DNA from: a virus
IMG/VR virus record: IMGVR_UViG_3300010151_000158
Location: 1 to 24,210 of that record
Length of the DNA stretch: 24,210 bases
Direction: 5' to 3' (one strand)
Within the stretch, counting starts at the first letter, position 1. Each line of letters starts with the position of its first letter. Shown here piece by piece: positions 9,801-15,269 of this stretch. Below the pieces are notes generated by a model, which saw nothing but the letters and a program-made list of their open reading frames with translations, was not told the DNA's origin and ran no database searches. The position numbers and the translations under genes are program-made.

Positions 9801-10288
9801 TGGGAGTCATAAAAAGCAATCAGATTACCATCTGCTAATAATTTTGTTTGTCCATTAGTAGTAAATCTCTCGTCAGTTTCATTTATTGTTACGTCAACTA
9901 TTTCTGTAGTACTAGCTTCTCCACCGAAAAATTCTTGTGCGTTTGTACTATATGAAGTATCAAGTCTTATTAACCTGGAACCAGCTCTTTCTATAATTGT
10001 ACCACGAACCCAACTATCTCCATCTGCGGGAAATAAGCCCGAAGGTAATGATGGTGCTGGGTCTGGTGGTAATGGAGGCGGTGGCGGCGGCGGAGTTGGC
10101 GTCGGAGTTGGCGTCGGAGTTGGTGGTGGTGGAGATGGTGTAGGAAAATTATCTGGCGGTGGATTTGGAGGCGGAGGCGGTGGTGGCGGCGGAGAAGGTG
10201 GTGGTGGAAGAGGAATTGTTTCACCATCCCATTCTAACATCTTTAATATAAGAGTGTTTTGTTTTCCACCCCATTTTATTTTTGACAT
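3875..10288 (-). CDS. Giant multidomain baseplate/tail protein with proline stalk, PKD domains, LamG-like domain and 19-aa repeats
   Basis: The likely start is the ATG at 10288 (about 2137 residues), one base after the upstream stop and behind GGGGGAAG; an in-frame TTG at 10303 is less likely. Domains: residues 1-19 are a short conserved head (MSKIKWGGK...MLE) shared with the gene at 11891-12904. Residues 26-82 are a Pro/Thr-rich stalk. Around 380-425 and 576-616 lies a weak internal duplication. Around 626-651 is a Cys-flanked GCTDDRAWNWW...DPCLY motif like the short CTD-type repeats of surface proteins. Around 655-890 are three PKD-like domains with WQWGDG, WEWGDG and FDFGDG cores. Around 1235-1360 is a helical region with LPLHIRDDND and FLKSKGTSRALKGL, faintly like tail protein I. 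Around 1425-1600 is a LamG/concanavalin-like fold. Residues 1850-1944 are five 19-residue repeats. PKD and LamG domains usually bind sugars or protein surfaces, so host adsorption or a wedge-to-fibre scaffold is plausible (inference). Confidence 0.85.
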   Translation of the reverse strand: MSKIKWGGKQNTLILKMLEWDGETIPLPPPPSPPPPPPPPPNPPPDNFPTPSPPPPTPTPTPTPTPPPPPPPLPPDPAPSLPSGLFPADGDSWVRGTIIERAGSRLIRLDTSYSTNAQEFFGGEASTTEIVDVTINETDERFTTNGQTKLLADGNLIAFYDSQFSSAFDLFAQEVTDDTAAALAESRRAVLMNASSRYNIAIGDIISWGETEYVVSGFNGNAFTIEGQTNSPTVKSQYEINTTVEEIIIDETISAYTDTKAEYIEILGLPDGSPNSKYNIQESDVMVTIDGGHPGDALLLEERGKQIGDDVAFEFLPGDRIDVKFEPPLEDALPNWLGAFFVPINDIREVDDTAGYFESLGLVPFEFSNGQIIDPGVLLSAAWLQNALTIGTLTPADIEAYTDWKNSGFQVARIATIMIRPFVFQIGSYDVPDGAPDHVGLFADTIVNAGQSDMRVYSAEDVRDMYWAILEAENGGDWSLYYEGTTEPTRGDLMQLLNVPTSQKLQENLDEWELRVDEFNNTVTAVEEEVVTWTEIYGWDSMPLYETDAETGDMYQVMDGDIPVYRDAHELYDWFTGAVAAGQISQQQLLDYQTWLNSNRTISPFAIAEFPPYPFQQIIPEAKVTGCTDDRAWNWWPLAVTEDENDPCLYVPKLAVSVLWQWGDGIWEEQILEPGFMEPFEHTFTQPGIYSTNIFIKYADGDVDGYEKKIAVKAEPHIVRNLWEWGDGEFDEVDGESPIPGHTYKSAGSYQITVTTLWSDGIDTYTKLASKEVVILPNEAAELVMYAHGLEEDSSDKENEVTFIIGAKDVDSQIVKYEFDFGDGSNIIEKDVELEDKKYYDNETFTESHRYQESGHYVAKASVRDNSGNISTISKVIYIDDVKYIPTYESYVAQITDAELIDDDSSLITVDRSWGEEAIRTGHVWGNPGTPAPNEEEQGTWLEGQEWEYPFKRAQSNWRLKEKRDLRTLINLGNNKFSLVTNFRSDKLNWKNYPHAMVYKLYEPLPVDIEEKNFVHVSREMLPSTKQDIQLIDFVDDKVDGIVLRNASFNSEVIADKIEFEATDFKTREQLVSSNTEISTHLENKFISQSDLSVELNHDYTNYENFVKFSSIQKRYDNFEYKIKRIEHYTSISQSYNSVSASLDDIKSTERNIWDIKNNFDSFEKYLYYQSSSYESSSLGEFYDTSWPKSSGAGTLLNPYVLSHTTSSQYRSWKLGNDDSASLYDRNNLDRLFNNLPLHIRDDNDNTEFLKFIDMVGHHFDDIWLYTKALTDINHRTNKVDEGLSRDLVHQVAKASGWKVYDGKSLISLPEYALGVQVSGSDNVALQSSAETERDITREIWNRILVNMPFFLKSKGTSRALKGLINCYGLPSSILRVREYGGPHLSDQNPVFEITRKFTRSLNFFGNQNVETTWVDDINSGRVPDTIELRFRAVSSGSNHQVLFQKGTDWALRLEPSGSGTDNYGYVSFAITGSSSTAAISSSVLPIFDNEFYSVMLNRVSASGEVMVDDGNSRNINYNLYVKKYDATRHRIYLQSSASLNIDGRGGGAPQGMNNRFQQDGAGYIGGKSGNEFGHQLTGSMMEFRYWNSPLSESRFDNHVRAPKAYDGNHPSASYTDLVLRYPFYQYVNHGTGSVDITDTSADQSYVQSGSAKNYPDRNSYDNTEDVTEMLVPQIGGQNRRATKVRIEENKLIYGTKLSIDSRNEVSAFDLKSTDSNKLGIYFAPTDVINEDIIFSVGNLDISDYIGDPRDQYKTYYSGLKTIRDQYFQKYNSPNNFWDYLRVLKFFDKALFQQVKTLIPARANPTLGTLIEENILRRNKVKFMDYPTIENPYFENSMSMGFGTASATSDYYEGFSSESMYPATMGSSDYYQGFMSESVSPAFTGTTDYYQGFASESIYPGATGTTDYHQGFTSQSLTPAFGGEFIDKEGFVSESMYPGFSGLYRLELYDNIDINSDALTFSGSYEDFSNVLVDGPNSSTKIKTYDVFNTPSLYSFNTKTRGDTEYSQSRIKSGGITGGQNGKSIMEEVTVPFISSSRPNSYHLIENYFFTSSVEYYRGGNTNVKAHKRFYAQSSSLDVSDISPIYESTTALQNLYYKGCKQTDDTTTDGKKAIEITITSPTVLTTNISGDSQLTVE
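4457..4741 (-). repeat. Five tandem 57-nt (19-residue) repeats inside the giant gene
   Basis: Five uninterrupted units of exactly 19 codons are visible. The consensus is D-Y-Y-[EQ]-G-F-x-S-E-S-[MVI]-x-P-[AG]-x-x-G-[ST]-[ST]; for example, one unit reads DYYQGFASESIYPGATGTT. Units 1-3 are the most alike; units 4 and 5 diverge (DYHQGFTSQS and IDKEGFVSES) yet keep the register. The Gly-Phe, Ser-x-Ser and Pro positions are invariant in all five. Such short aromatic/Ser repeats suggest an extended or beta-stacked segment near the C-terminus. Confidence 0.9.
10043..10213 (-). repeat. Proline-rich low-complexity coding tract with 12-nt tandem units
   Basis: These 57 codons encode mostly Pro, with Thr-Pro dipeptides in the middle and long Pro runs on either side. 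At DNA level the plus strand shows GGTGG/GGCGG strings and a repeated GGCGTCGGAGTT unit. It is strikingly GC-rich against the AT-rich surroundings, so slippage length variation is likely. It probably forms a stiff polyproline stalk between the N-terminal head and the body of the giant protein. Confidence 0.85.
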
Positions 10289-10289
10289 C

Positions 10290-11402
10290 TTAACTTCCCC
10301 CAAAATCGTTTAACTTGGATGGACGTGCACCATACTCATTATTATTTAAATCGTTTTCTATAGTTTCTCGAACTTCTTGAGCGGTTTGTGGTGTCGTTTG
10401 TGATTCTACTTGATTTGGTGTATAACTACCAAACCCATCATCATCCACAGTACCAACCATTCTCGCTACAAAATCAAATCCACCAGGTTCGGGTTTTGAT
10501 GGTAAATATAATGGCATCTCTTTAATTACAGATGGTATTGTCTGTTGTTCATATGGAATCAATGGTTCATTCGGTAAAGGCATTTCATTTAATATAGTTG
10601 GTGGATACACTCTTGGGTCATAACGCTCTATTTCATAAACTCTTCGTTCTATATGTGTTATAAATCCCCTTGGTAAAACAAATTCACCACCTACACTTTG
10701 TTTATTATGTCGTTTCCATCTCTTCACACCATCAATTCTAATTTTATTACCACCAAATCCATCTGAAAAAGATATTCTAGCTTCTTCGGTACTTGGGCCT
10801 GGTGAATGCCAACGTTGTATAACTTTACTCAAACTATTGAATGATGTTTTATATCTACTACTATCAATATCATTTGGTATTAGTCTAATTTCCTTTCTAT
10901 CATCAGATATTTTATGTACCCATGCCGATAAATCTTTTATTAATAATTCTCTTCGGTTAGTATCTCTACCTTTAATACCAGCGTAAATTAAGTTATCATC
11001 ATCAATATACCAAGGTTTACCCGTGTCATCGGGGTACATCCGTTTTGGACCAGTATAAACTTCATTGTTATCAGCATAAACTAATATAGTTTCATTAGTA
11101 CCAAACTCTTCTCTTAAAAAATTATATTTGACATGGTACTTCCCTCTGATATAACCCTTACTTCTTAAATCATTACCAGGTTTTGAAATTATTTGATTGT
11201 TCTTTATTTCATAATCTTTTGTTATAAAACTTTCAATTAAATTATCACCAGTCTCATCATATATATGACACTCAATATAATCATGCACACCTGGCGTACC
11301 AGATAGAAAGGGTGGCCAATCATAACCTGGTTGACCTACAGGGTAATTACCACCTCTTTCTAAGATTTGTTTATCTTCTTTTTTTAGTCTATTTATAGCC
11401 AT
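10290..11402 (-). CDS. Unrecognised probable tail/baseplate structural protein, C-terminus DFGGS
   Basis: This 370-residue protein starts with ATG directly after the upstream TAA; TTGGAAG inside the upstream gene serves as ribosome site. The first half has beta-type segments such as HDYIECHIYDETGDNLIES and RGKYHVKYNFLREEFG, resembling the mixed beta modules of large phage baseplate proteins. The middle has an Arg/Lys-rich patch (RIDGVKRWKRHNK). The second half is Pro-rich (RVYPPTILNEMPLPNEPLIP) and likely extended. It ends in LNDFGGS, where GGG GGA AGT also supplies the ribosome site for the giant gene, whose start is 1 nt past this stop. There is no enzyme motif. A partner or adaptor for the giant protein is suggested only by the tight coupling. 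Confidence 0.65.
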   Translation of the reverse strand: MAINRLKKEDKQILERGGNYPVGQPGYDWPPFLSGTPGVHDYIECHIYDETGDNLIESFITKDYEIKNNQIISKPGNDLRSKGYIRGKYHVKYNFLREEFGTNETILVYADNNEVYTGPKRMYPDDTGKPWYIDDDNLIYAGIKGRDTNRRELLIKDLSAWVHKISDDRKEIRLIPNDIDSSRYKTSFNSLSKVIQRWHSPGPSTEEARISFSDGFGGNKIRIDGVKRWKRHNKQSVGGEFVLPRGFITHIERRVYEIERYDPRVYPPTILNEMPLPNEPLIPYEQQTIPSVIKEMPLYLPSKPEPGGFDFVARMVGTVDDDGFGSYTPNQVESQTTPQTAQEVRETIENDLNNNEYGARPSKLNDFGGS

Positions 11403-11891
11403 TTAAACTTCCAATAAAACTGGTTGGTTTTTATAAATTCTTTTCATCTGTTTTTGTGTTGGGTATACTTTAGAAAATTGATATAAGTTAGGATAAATTT
11501 CTTTTGAAAATGTCCAATCTGTTATCATTCTACCATCTTGTATAATTTTATTTCCTACCACAATTTTCGATACCTTTTCTGTTTTTTTTGACTTTGTATA
11601 GTCCAATGGTTTTTTATCCCACCAACAAATATCAACAAAAATATTTTCTTCAACACCTAATTTTATAGCATCTAACATTAATTTTTGTAACTCTGAATAA
11701 ATTGGTTTGTTTGTTAAAACTATATCAATATCCAAAGATTTCCAATTCTCTCTAAACCCACTCGCTAACCAAACATTATATTTATCAACATTTTTTAATT
11801 TAAAAAATTTAGTTTTCCATTCACTAAACTTATGTAATGTTGGTGGCTGTAAATCACAATTAAATTCGTAATTTCCATATTGCCAAATCAT
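11403..11891 (-). CDS. Predicted minimal nucleotidyltransferase-fold protein
   Basis: The 162-residue protein carries a pattern typical of the polymerase-beta-like nucleotidyltransferase superfamily: a helix, then the strand NVWLASGFRE (residues 39-48), an 8-residue gap, LDIDIVLTN with Asp54 and Asp56, a helix at 65-80, and VDICWW with Asp87 as a possible third metal ligand. The usual Gly-Ser of the motif appears as Ser44-Gly45, so activity is uncertain. The C-terminal half is basic (KSKKTEKVSK, KQMKRIYKN) and could bind nucleic acid. No antitoxin-like or HEPN partner is adjacent; it sits between two structural genes, overlapping the upstream stop by one base (TAATG). Its substrate is unknown. 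It could be a tRNA or protein nucleotidylating enzyme, or a degenerate fold used structurally. Confidence 0.55.
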   Translation of the reverse strand: MIWQYGNYEFNCDLQPPTLHKFSEWKTKFFKLKNVDKYNVWLASGFRENWKSLDIDIVLTNKPIYSELQKLMLDAIKLGVEENIFVDICWWDKKPLDYTKSKKTEKVSKIVVGNKIIQDGRMITDWTFSKEIYPNLYQFSKVYPTQKQMKRIYKNQPVLLEV

Positions 11892-12904
11892 TAACTACCA
11901 CCATAGTCGTCACGGTCACCATGTCCATAAGATGGTGGTGGTGTGTATGGTGTGGGAGATGGTGGTGGTGGTGTGACGGTTCCACCAAATGAAAATGTTT
12001 TATCCCACCAATCATCACTGGGGTACACTGCTTTAAATGTTGTAGTAAAATTCCCAATGGTGAAGTTAGTAATGTTATCGCCCTGGCGGGTTGGTCTATT
12101 AACTAAAACTCTAACAATATCACCATCTTCTACCATTTGTGGAAACGGGTTTGGTATATCATCATTAACTTGTAATTGTCCCCCTCTTCCATTAACAAAT
12201 GCTTGAACTGGTTGTGTTAAACCAACTATAGTTCTTGGTTCACTTGTTACTCTATTTGGGCCACTCGTACCTACCCAATCTGGAAACGTAAATGCTTCTG
12301 GTGTAACAACCATTGGTTGGTCTACCTCTTCGGGTAATGGCGTTGGAAGTGGTGGAGCTACTTGGTCTGTTACTTGTAAATTACCAGGGTCTGGATATCC
12401 TGGTGGTGCAATATTAAACACAGAATAATTCATAGCAAATTGTACAGGTACATCAACCTTACCATTATCTACACCAACAACTTCATTGATGACGGTTTCA
12501 ACAATACTTCGTTGCGGTGTAAATCTATAGTGTTTAGCATTAACAGTGGCGGGCGATATAGGTTTAGGAACAGCTTCACTTAATGATACTGTAAACTCAT
12601 TACTATCAATACCACCAACTCTAGCTTTAAATGTTCCATTGCCCCAATCCTCGACATCATCGGCCGATATTGTAAATATACCATTTATCGGGTTTACATA
12701 ATCTGAAAAAACAAGTTCTTGTTGTCCCACTCCAAGTATTTTATAAATATTTAACTCGGCGGAGTTAGCGTCTGGCCCAGGAGGCAATGATGAACCTCCA
12801 TGACTTCCACCAGAATCACCTCCATAATTCCCAGACCCTTCTTGAGTTTCTAACATTCTTAAAGTGCGTGTATTATTTTTTCCACCCCATAATAACTTTG
12901 ACAT
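11891..12904 (-). CDS. Ig-like, proline-rich probable structural protein with WGGK head and DYGGS tail
   Basis: I prefer the ATG at 12904 (337 residues) to the in-frame ATG at 12940. It is 1 nt after the upstream stop behind GGGGAGGAAG, and residues 1-19 (MSKLLWGGKNNTRTLRMLE) then align with the start of the giant protein. A Gly/Ser linker follows (about 22-40). Around residues 210-300 there is a bacterial Ig-like module (RTIVGLTQPVQAFVNG ... VEDGDIVRVLVNRP ... FTIGNFTTTFKAVY), a type found in adhesin-like and phage tail proteins. The C-terminus is Pro-rich (TPPPPSPTPYTPPPS) and ends DDYGGS. It lacks a signal peptide and enzyme motifs. The shared head suggests that it docks on the same partner as the giant protein (inference). 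Confidence 0.7.
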   Translation of the reverse strand: MSKLLWGGKNNTRTLRMLETQEGSGNYGGDSGGSHGGSSLPPGPDANSAELNIYKILGVGQQELVFSDYVNPINGIFTISADDVEDWGNGTFKARVGGIDSNEFTVSLSEAVPKPISPATVNAKHYRFTPQRSIVETVINEVVGVDNGKVDVPVQFAMNYSVFNIAPPGYPDPGNLQVTDQVAPPLPTPLPEEVDQPMVVTPEAFTFPDWVGTSGPNRVTSEPRTIVGLTQPVQAFVNGRGGQLQVNDDIPNPFPQMVEDGDIVRVLVNRPTRQGDNITNFTIGNFTTTFKAVYPSDDWWDKTFSFGGTVTPPPPSPTPYTPPPSYGHGDRDDYGGS

Positions 12905-12905
12905 C

Positions 12906-13160
12906 TTAACTTCCTCCCCAATCAGGATTTTCTTCTGCATATTTAGCGTTCAACTCATCGGCTATAACCTCGGAACTATCTGTCAACGCCCATCTGATAG
13001 TTATACCAGTATTTGCCTGAACAACACCTGGTGTTACTACTACATGATTCATTTCAAGTTGGTCTAAATTTTCATCCTCTGGTGGTGTGTATGTTGCCGT
13101 GGTTGGTGTACTTCTGAAACCACCACTCGTAGAGTGGGATATACTTTTTGTTTCTGCCAT
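12906..13160 (-). CDS. Small unrecognised protein ending DWGGS
   Basis: The 84-residue product starts at an ATG with AAGGAG about 6 nt upstream. It is Ser/Thr-rich at the N-terminus, then acidic (PPEDENLDQLE), and then has a short beta-like segment (HVVVTPGVVQANTGITIRWA) and a helix (SEVIADELNAKYAEENP). It ends in DWGGS, where GGA GGA AGT forms the ribosome site of the next gene. I know no family. Its place in the structural operon makes a minor virion or assembly role possible. Confidence 0.6.
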   Translation of the reverse strand: MAETKSISHSTSGGFRSTPTTATYTPPEDENLDQLEMNHVVVTPGVVQANTGITIRWALTDSSEVIADELNAKYAEENPDWGGS

Positions 13161-13170
13161 AATTTACTCC

Positions 13171-14139
13171 TTAAAATCCTACTTTATTTTGTGAGTTAAA
13201 AGACTTACCACCAGATTTTTTTACTGGAGCTGGTCTTGAACTATTACCCGTTACTCCTCTAACATCATCTACTCCAACCAAGTGTCTTCGGTTCTGAACA
13301 GCTTTGTCTCTAGCTAAAGCACCTTCACTTTTTATTTCTTTATTAAAATCACTTTCAAGTTGCCTTCTATCAGTTTCTCTAGCTATATCACCAGACGTTG
13401 GTAAGAATGGTTCACCAAGTATGTGTTTAGCTAATAAAGCAACTTGGTCAGCTGACTTAGCTAATTGACCAGTAACTTCATATAAATTTTCAACAATTGA
13501 CTTACCTTGTTTAATTCTTTCTCTAACAAGTTCTAATGTTTGTTCATCTGGTTTAGCGAATAGTGGTGTTCTAAAATCTGAATCTCTATGTGTACCCAAT
13601 AACGCATCGGTGTTTCTTAACCTATCACCATGTATCCTTGGGCCCAATGCAATAGAATCATATAACTCATCATCTATTGACTCCACATCTTCTGTGTCCT
13701 TCCCATACACTTTCAATACCGCTTCATTACGAACTGGATATTTAACTTCATCTTGGTATAAACAGAATCTAAACAACCCATTGGCTATATTTTCAGTTGA
13801 ATGTTTTTTAATAAAAGTACCATCTTTAATTTTTAAAAATGGTTTATCTGTTAATGTAAAGTCTCTATCAATCACTTCATCTAATGTTTCATTATCCATA
13901 TTATGATTACGAATCATCATTGGTTTTGAGATATATTGGTCTGGTTGTTCAAGTCCCAATCCACTCCTAACGTCTTCATATGATTGTAAAACACCATCAA
14001 TTTCAAATGGTATTCCAGACCCAGTAATGTCTGCCTTGACCATAGCCGAATCTCGTTTTAATTCATATTCTTTCTCATCAGCATTAACGAGAGATTGAAA
14101 ATATTCGTTATCTAAAAGTTCTTTTGTTGTATAAGGCAT
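13171..14139 (-). CDS. Unrecognised protein in the baseplate operon
   Basis: This 322-residue protein begins MPYTTKELLDNEYFQSLVNA and is mostly charged and helical in character, unlike its Ser/Gly-rich neighbours. A helical stretch (about 205-290) includes LELVRERIKQGKSIVENLYE and ARETDRRQLESDFNKEIKSE. The C-terminus is basic and probably disordered (RPAPVKKSGGKSFNSQNK). The ATG overlaps the stop of the DNRLRE-like gene by one base (TAATG), so translation is coupled. No catalytic motif is seen. It may be a tail assembly or wedge-associated protein on position alone. Confidence 0.62.
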   Translation of the reverse strand: MPYTTKELLDNEYFQSLVNADEKEYELKRDSAMVKADITGSGIPFEIDGVLQSYEDVRSGLGLEQPDQYISKPMMIRNHNMDNETLDEVIDRDFTLTDKPFLKIKDGTFIKKHSTENIANGLFRFCLYQDEVKYPVRNEAVLKVYGKDTEDVESIDDELYDSIALGPRIHGDRLRNTDALLGTHRDSDFRTPLFAKPDEQTLELVRERIKQGKSIVENLYEVTGQLAKSADQVALLAKHILGEPFLPTSGDIARETDRRQLESDFNKEIKSEGALARDKAVQNRRHLVGVDDVRGVTGNSSRPAPVKKSGGKSFNSQNKVGF

Positions 14140-15269
14140 TATCTTATCACCCTAAATTCAAAATCATTATCTATAATTTGCACTACTTCACCAACACCAC
14201 TACCACTAGCTATTTTGAAATTAATCCTATAATTTCTTTCTGGTTGAAAACCTTTTAACCATACATCAAAGAAATTTCCAGTTGAATCACAACCAATAAT
14301 TGAACCACTACCAAAAGGAATAATTACATCTTCTGTATACGCATCTTTTATTTCAAAATACGAACTACCACTTGGTAAATACTTTGGTGTTACTTGATTT
14401 GTAGTGGTTGTTGACCAAGTTTTTGCTGGAAATCTTTCTCTACCAACAACTCTAAATCTAACTTTAGAATCTTCTTGATACTCTGGTCTAAGTCCTTTCA
14501 TATAAACTTCTAAGTTATGTATATCACTTCCAGTCAATGGTGTTAATGAACCAGTATCCCATGTTGTACTATTCCAAACCACTTCTAATGTAGGTTGATA
14601 TATGGTGTTCGTTTCTCTCGAAAAGAATTTAAAATGACCAAGTTGTGTTGTATTACCTTCGGCTAAATTCGAGTCTGAGTTGTCTACACTACCACTTCTC
14701 TTTACCATGAACCCTTCGTTTGGATAAGAAGAACCACTTGTAATCCAATTCTTTACAATACCAGTTACGTCCATTCTAACATCACTAGCTTCATTTGTAA
14801 ATGATTGTGACGCTTCTAATGTATGTGTAGTAGATGTTCCATTAAACCAAGTTCCACCACTATTATTACTACCAGTTACCCATTGGTCAGCTGTAGTTGC
14901 ACCAGTTCTATATCTCCAAGACACACCCTCTGTATCATGTGGCCAATCTTCAAAATGTCCTTGTCCATTCTCCCAAGATTGACTAACAGGGTATGCGTAT
15001 AACATATCACTTGAACCCAATTCTTGTGAGTTAGCGTCATATAAATTAAGATAATATTCGGCGTTTGATGGTATCAATCCACTACTATATGATGCGGATA
15101 TATAAGATAAATCAAACTTAATTAAAACTCTGGAAACATTTATTTGTGTACCAGAATCATTCATATCTTTACGTACTTCTAATATTTCATCGAGACCAGT
15201 ATTCTGACTTGACGTAGCTGGCCCTTGATATAAAGTAGCATCTTGTGTTGCAAATTCGTGATAGTGCAT
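14139..15269 (-). CDS. DNRLRE-like beta-sandwich tail protein
   Basis: The 376-residue product has the hallmarks of the DNRLRE / disaggregatase-type domain: an early QDATLYQGP (residues 9-17), NTGLDEILEV (23-32), then VSRVLIKFDLSYI (45-57), and later VRMDVTGIVKNWITSG followed by NEGFMVKRSG. Such domains occur in extracellular and carbohydrate-associated proteins and in phage tail proteins. The C-terminal half has further beta-rich segments and ends DFEFRVIR. It lies immediately after gp6 and overlaps its stop codon by one base (TAATG), so it is made together with the wedge proteins. A baseplate-periphery or receptor-contacting role is inferred. Confidence 0.68.
   Translation of the reverse strand: MHYHEFATQDATLYQGPATSSQNTGLDEILEVRKDMNDSGTQINVSRVLIKFDLSYISASYSSGLIPSNAEYYLNLYDANSQELGSSDMLYAYPVSQSWENGQGHFEDWPHDTEGVSWRYRTGATTADQWVTGSNNSGGTWFNGTSTTHTLEASQSFTNEASDVRMDVTGIVKNWITSGSSYPNEGFMVKRSGSVDNSDSNLAEGNTTQLGHFKFFSRETNTIYQPTLEVVWNSTTWDTGSLTPLTGSDIHNLEVYMKGLRPEYQEDSKVRFRVVGRERFPAKTWSTTTTNQVTPKYLPSGSSYFEIKDAYTEDVIIPFGSGSIIGCDSTGNFFDVWLKGFQPERNYRINFKIASGSGVGEVVQIIDNDFEFRVIR

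Noticed and set aside
9991-10227. His/Arg-rich open frame in the proline tract
   Set aside because: A frame-shifted reading of CC-rich proline codons naturally gives His and Arg runs; the proline frame belongs to a continuous gene of about 2137 codons.
12905-12940. Upstream in-frame ATG at 12940 for the Ig-like protein
   Set aside because: It would add 12 residues overlapping the 84-aa gene and lacks a good ribosome site, while the ATG at 12904 has GGAGGAAG and restores alignment with the giant protein's head.
2945-13240. R-P-A-P-V peptide shared by the 395-aa and 322-aa proteins, with a 12-bp identical stretch
   Set aside because: It is too short, and the flanking sequence does not align; chance or common linker composition is enough.
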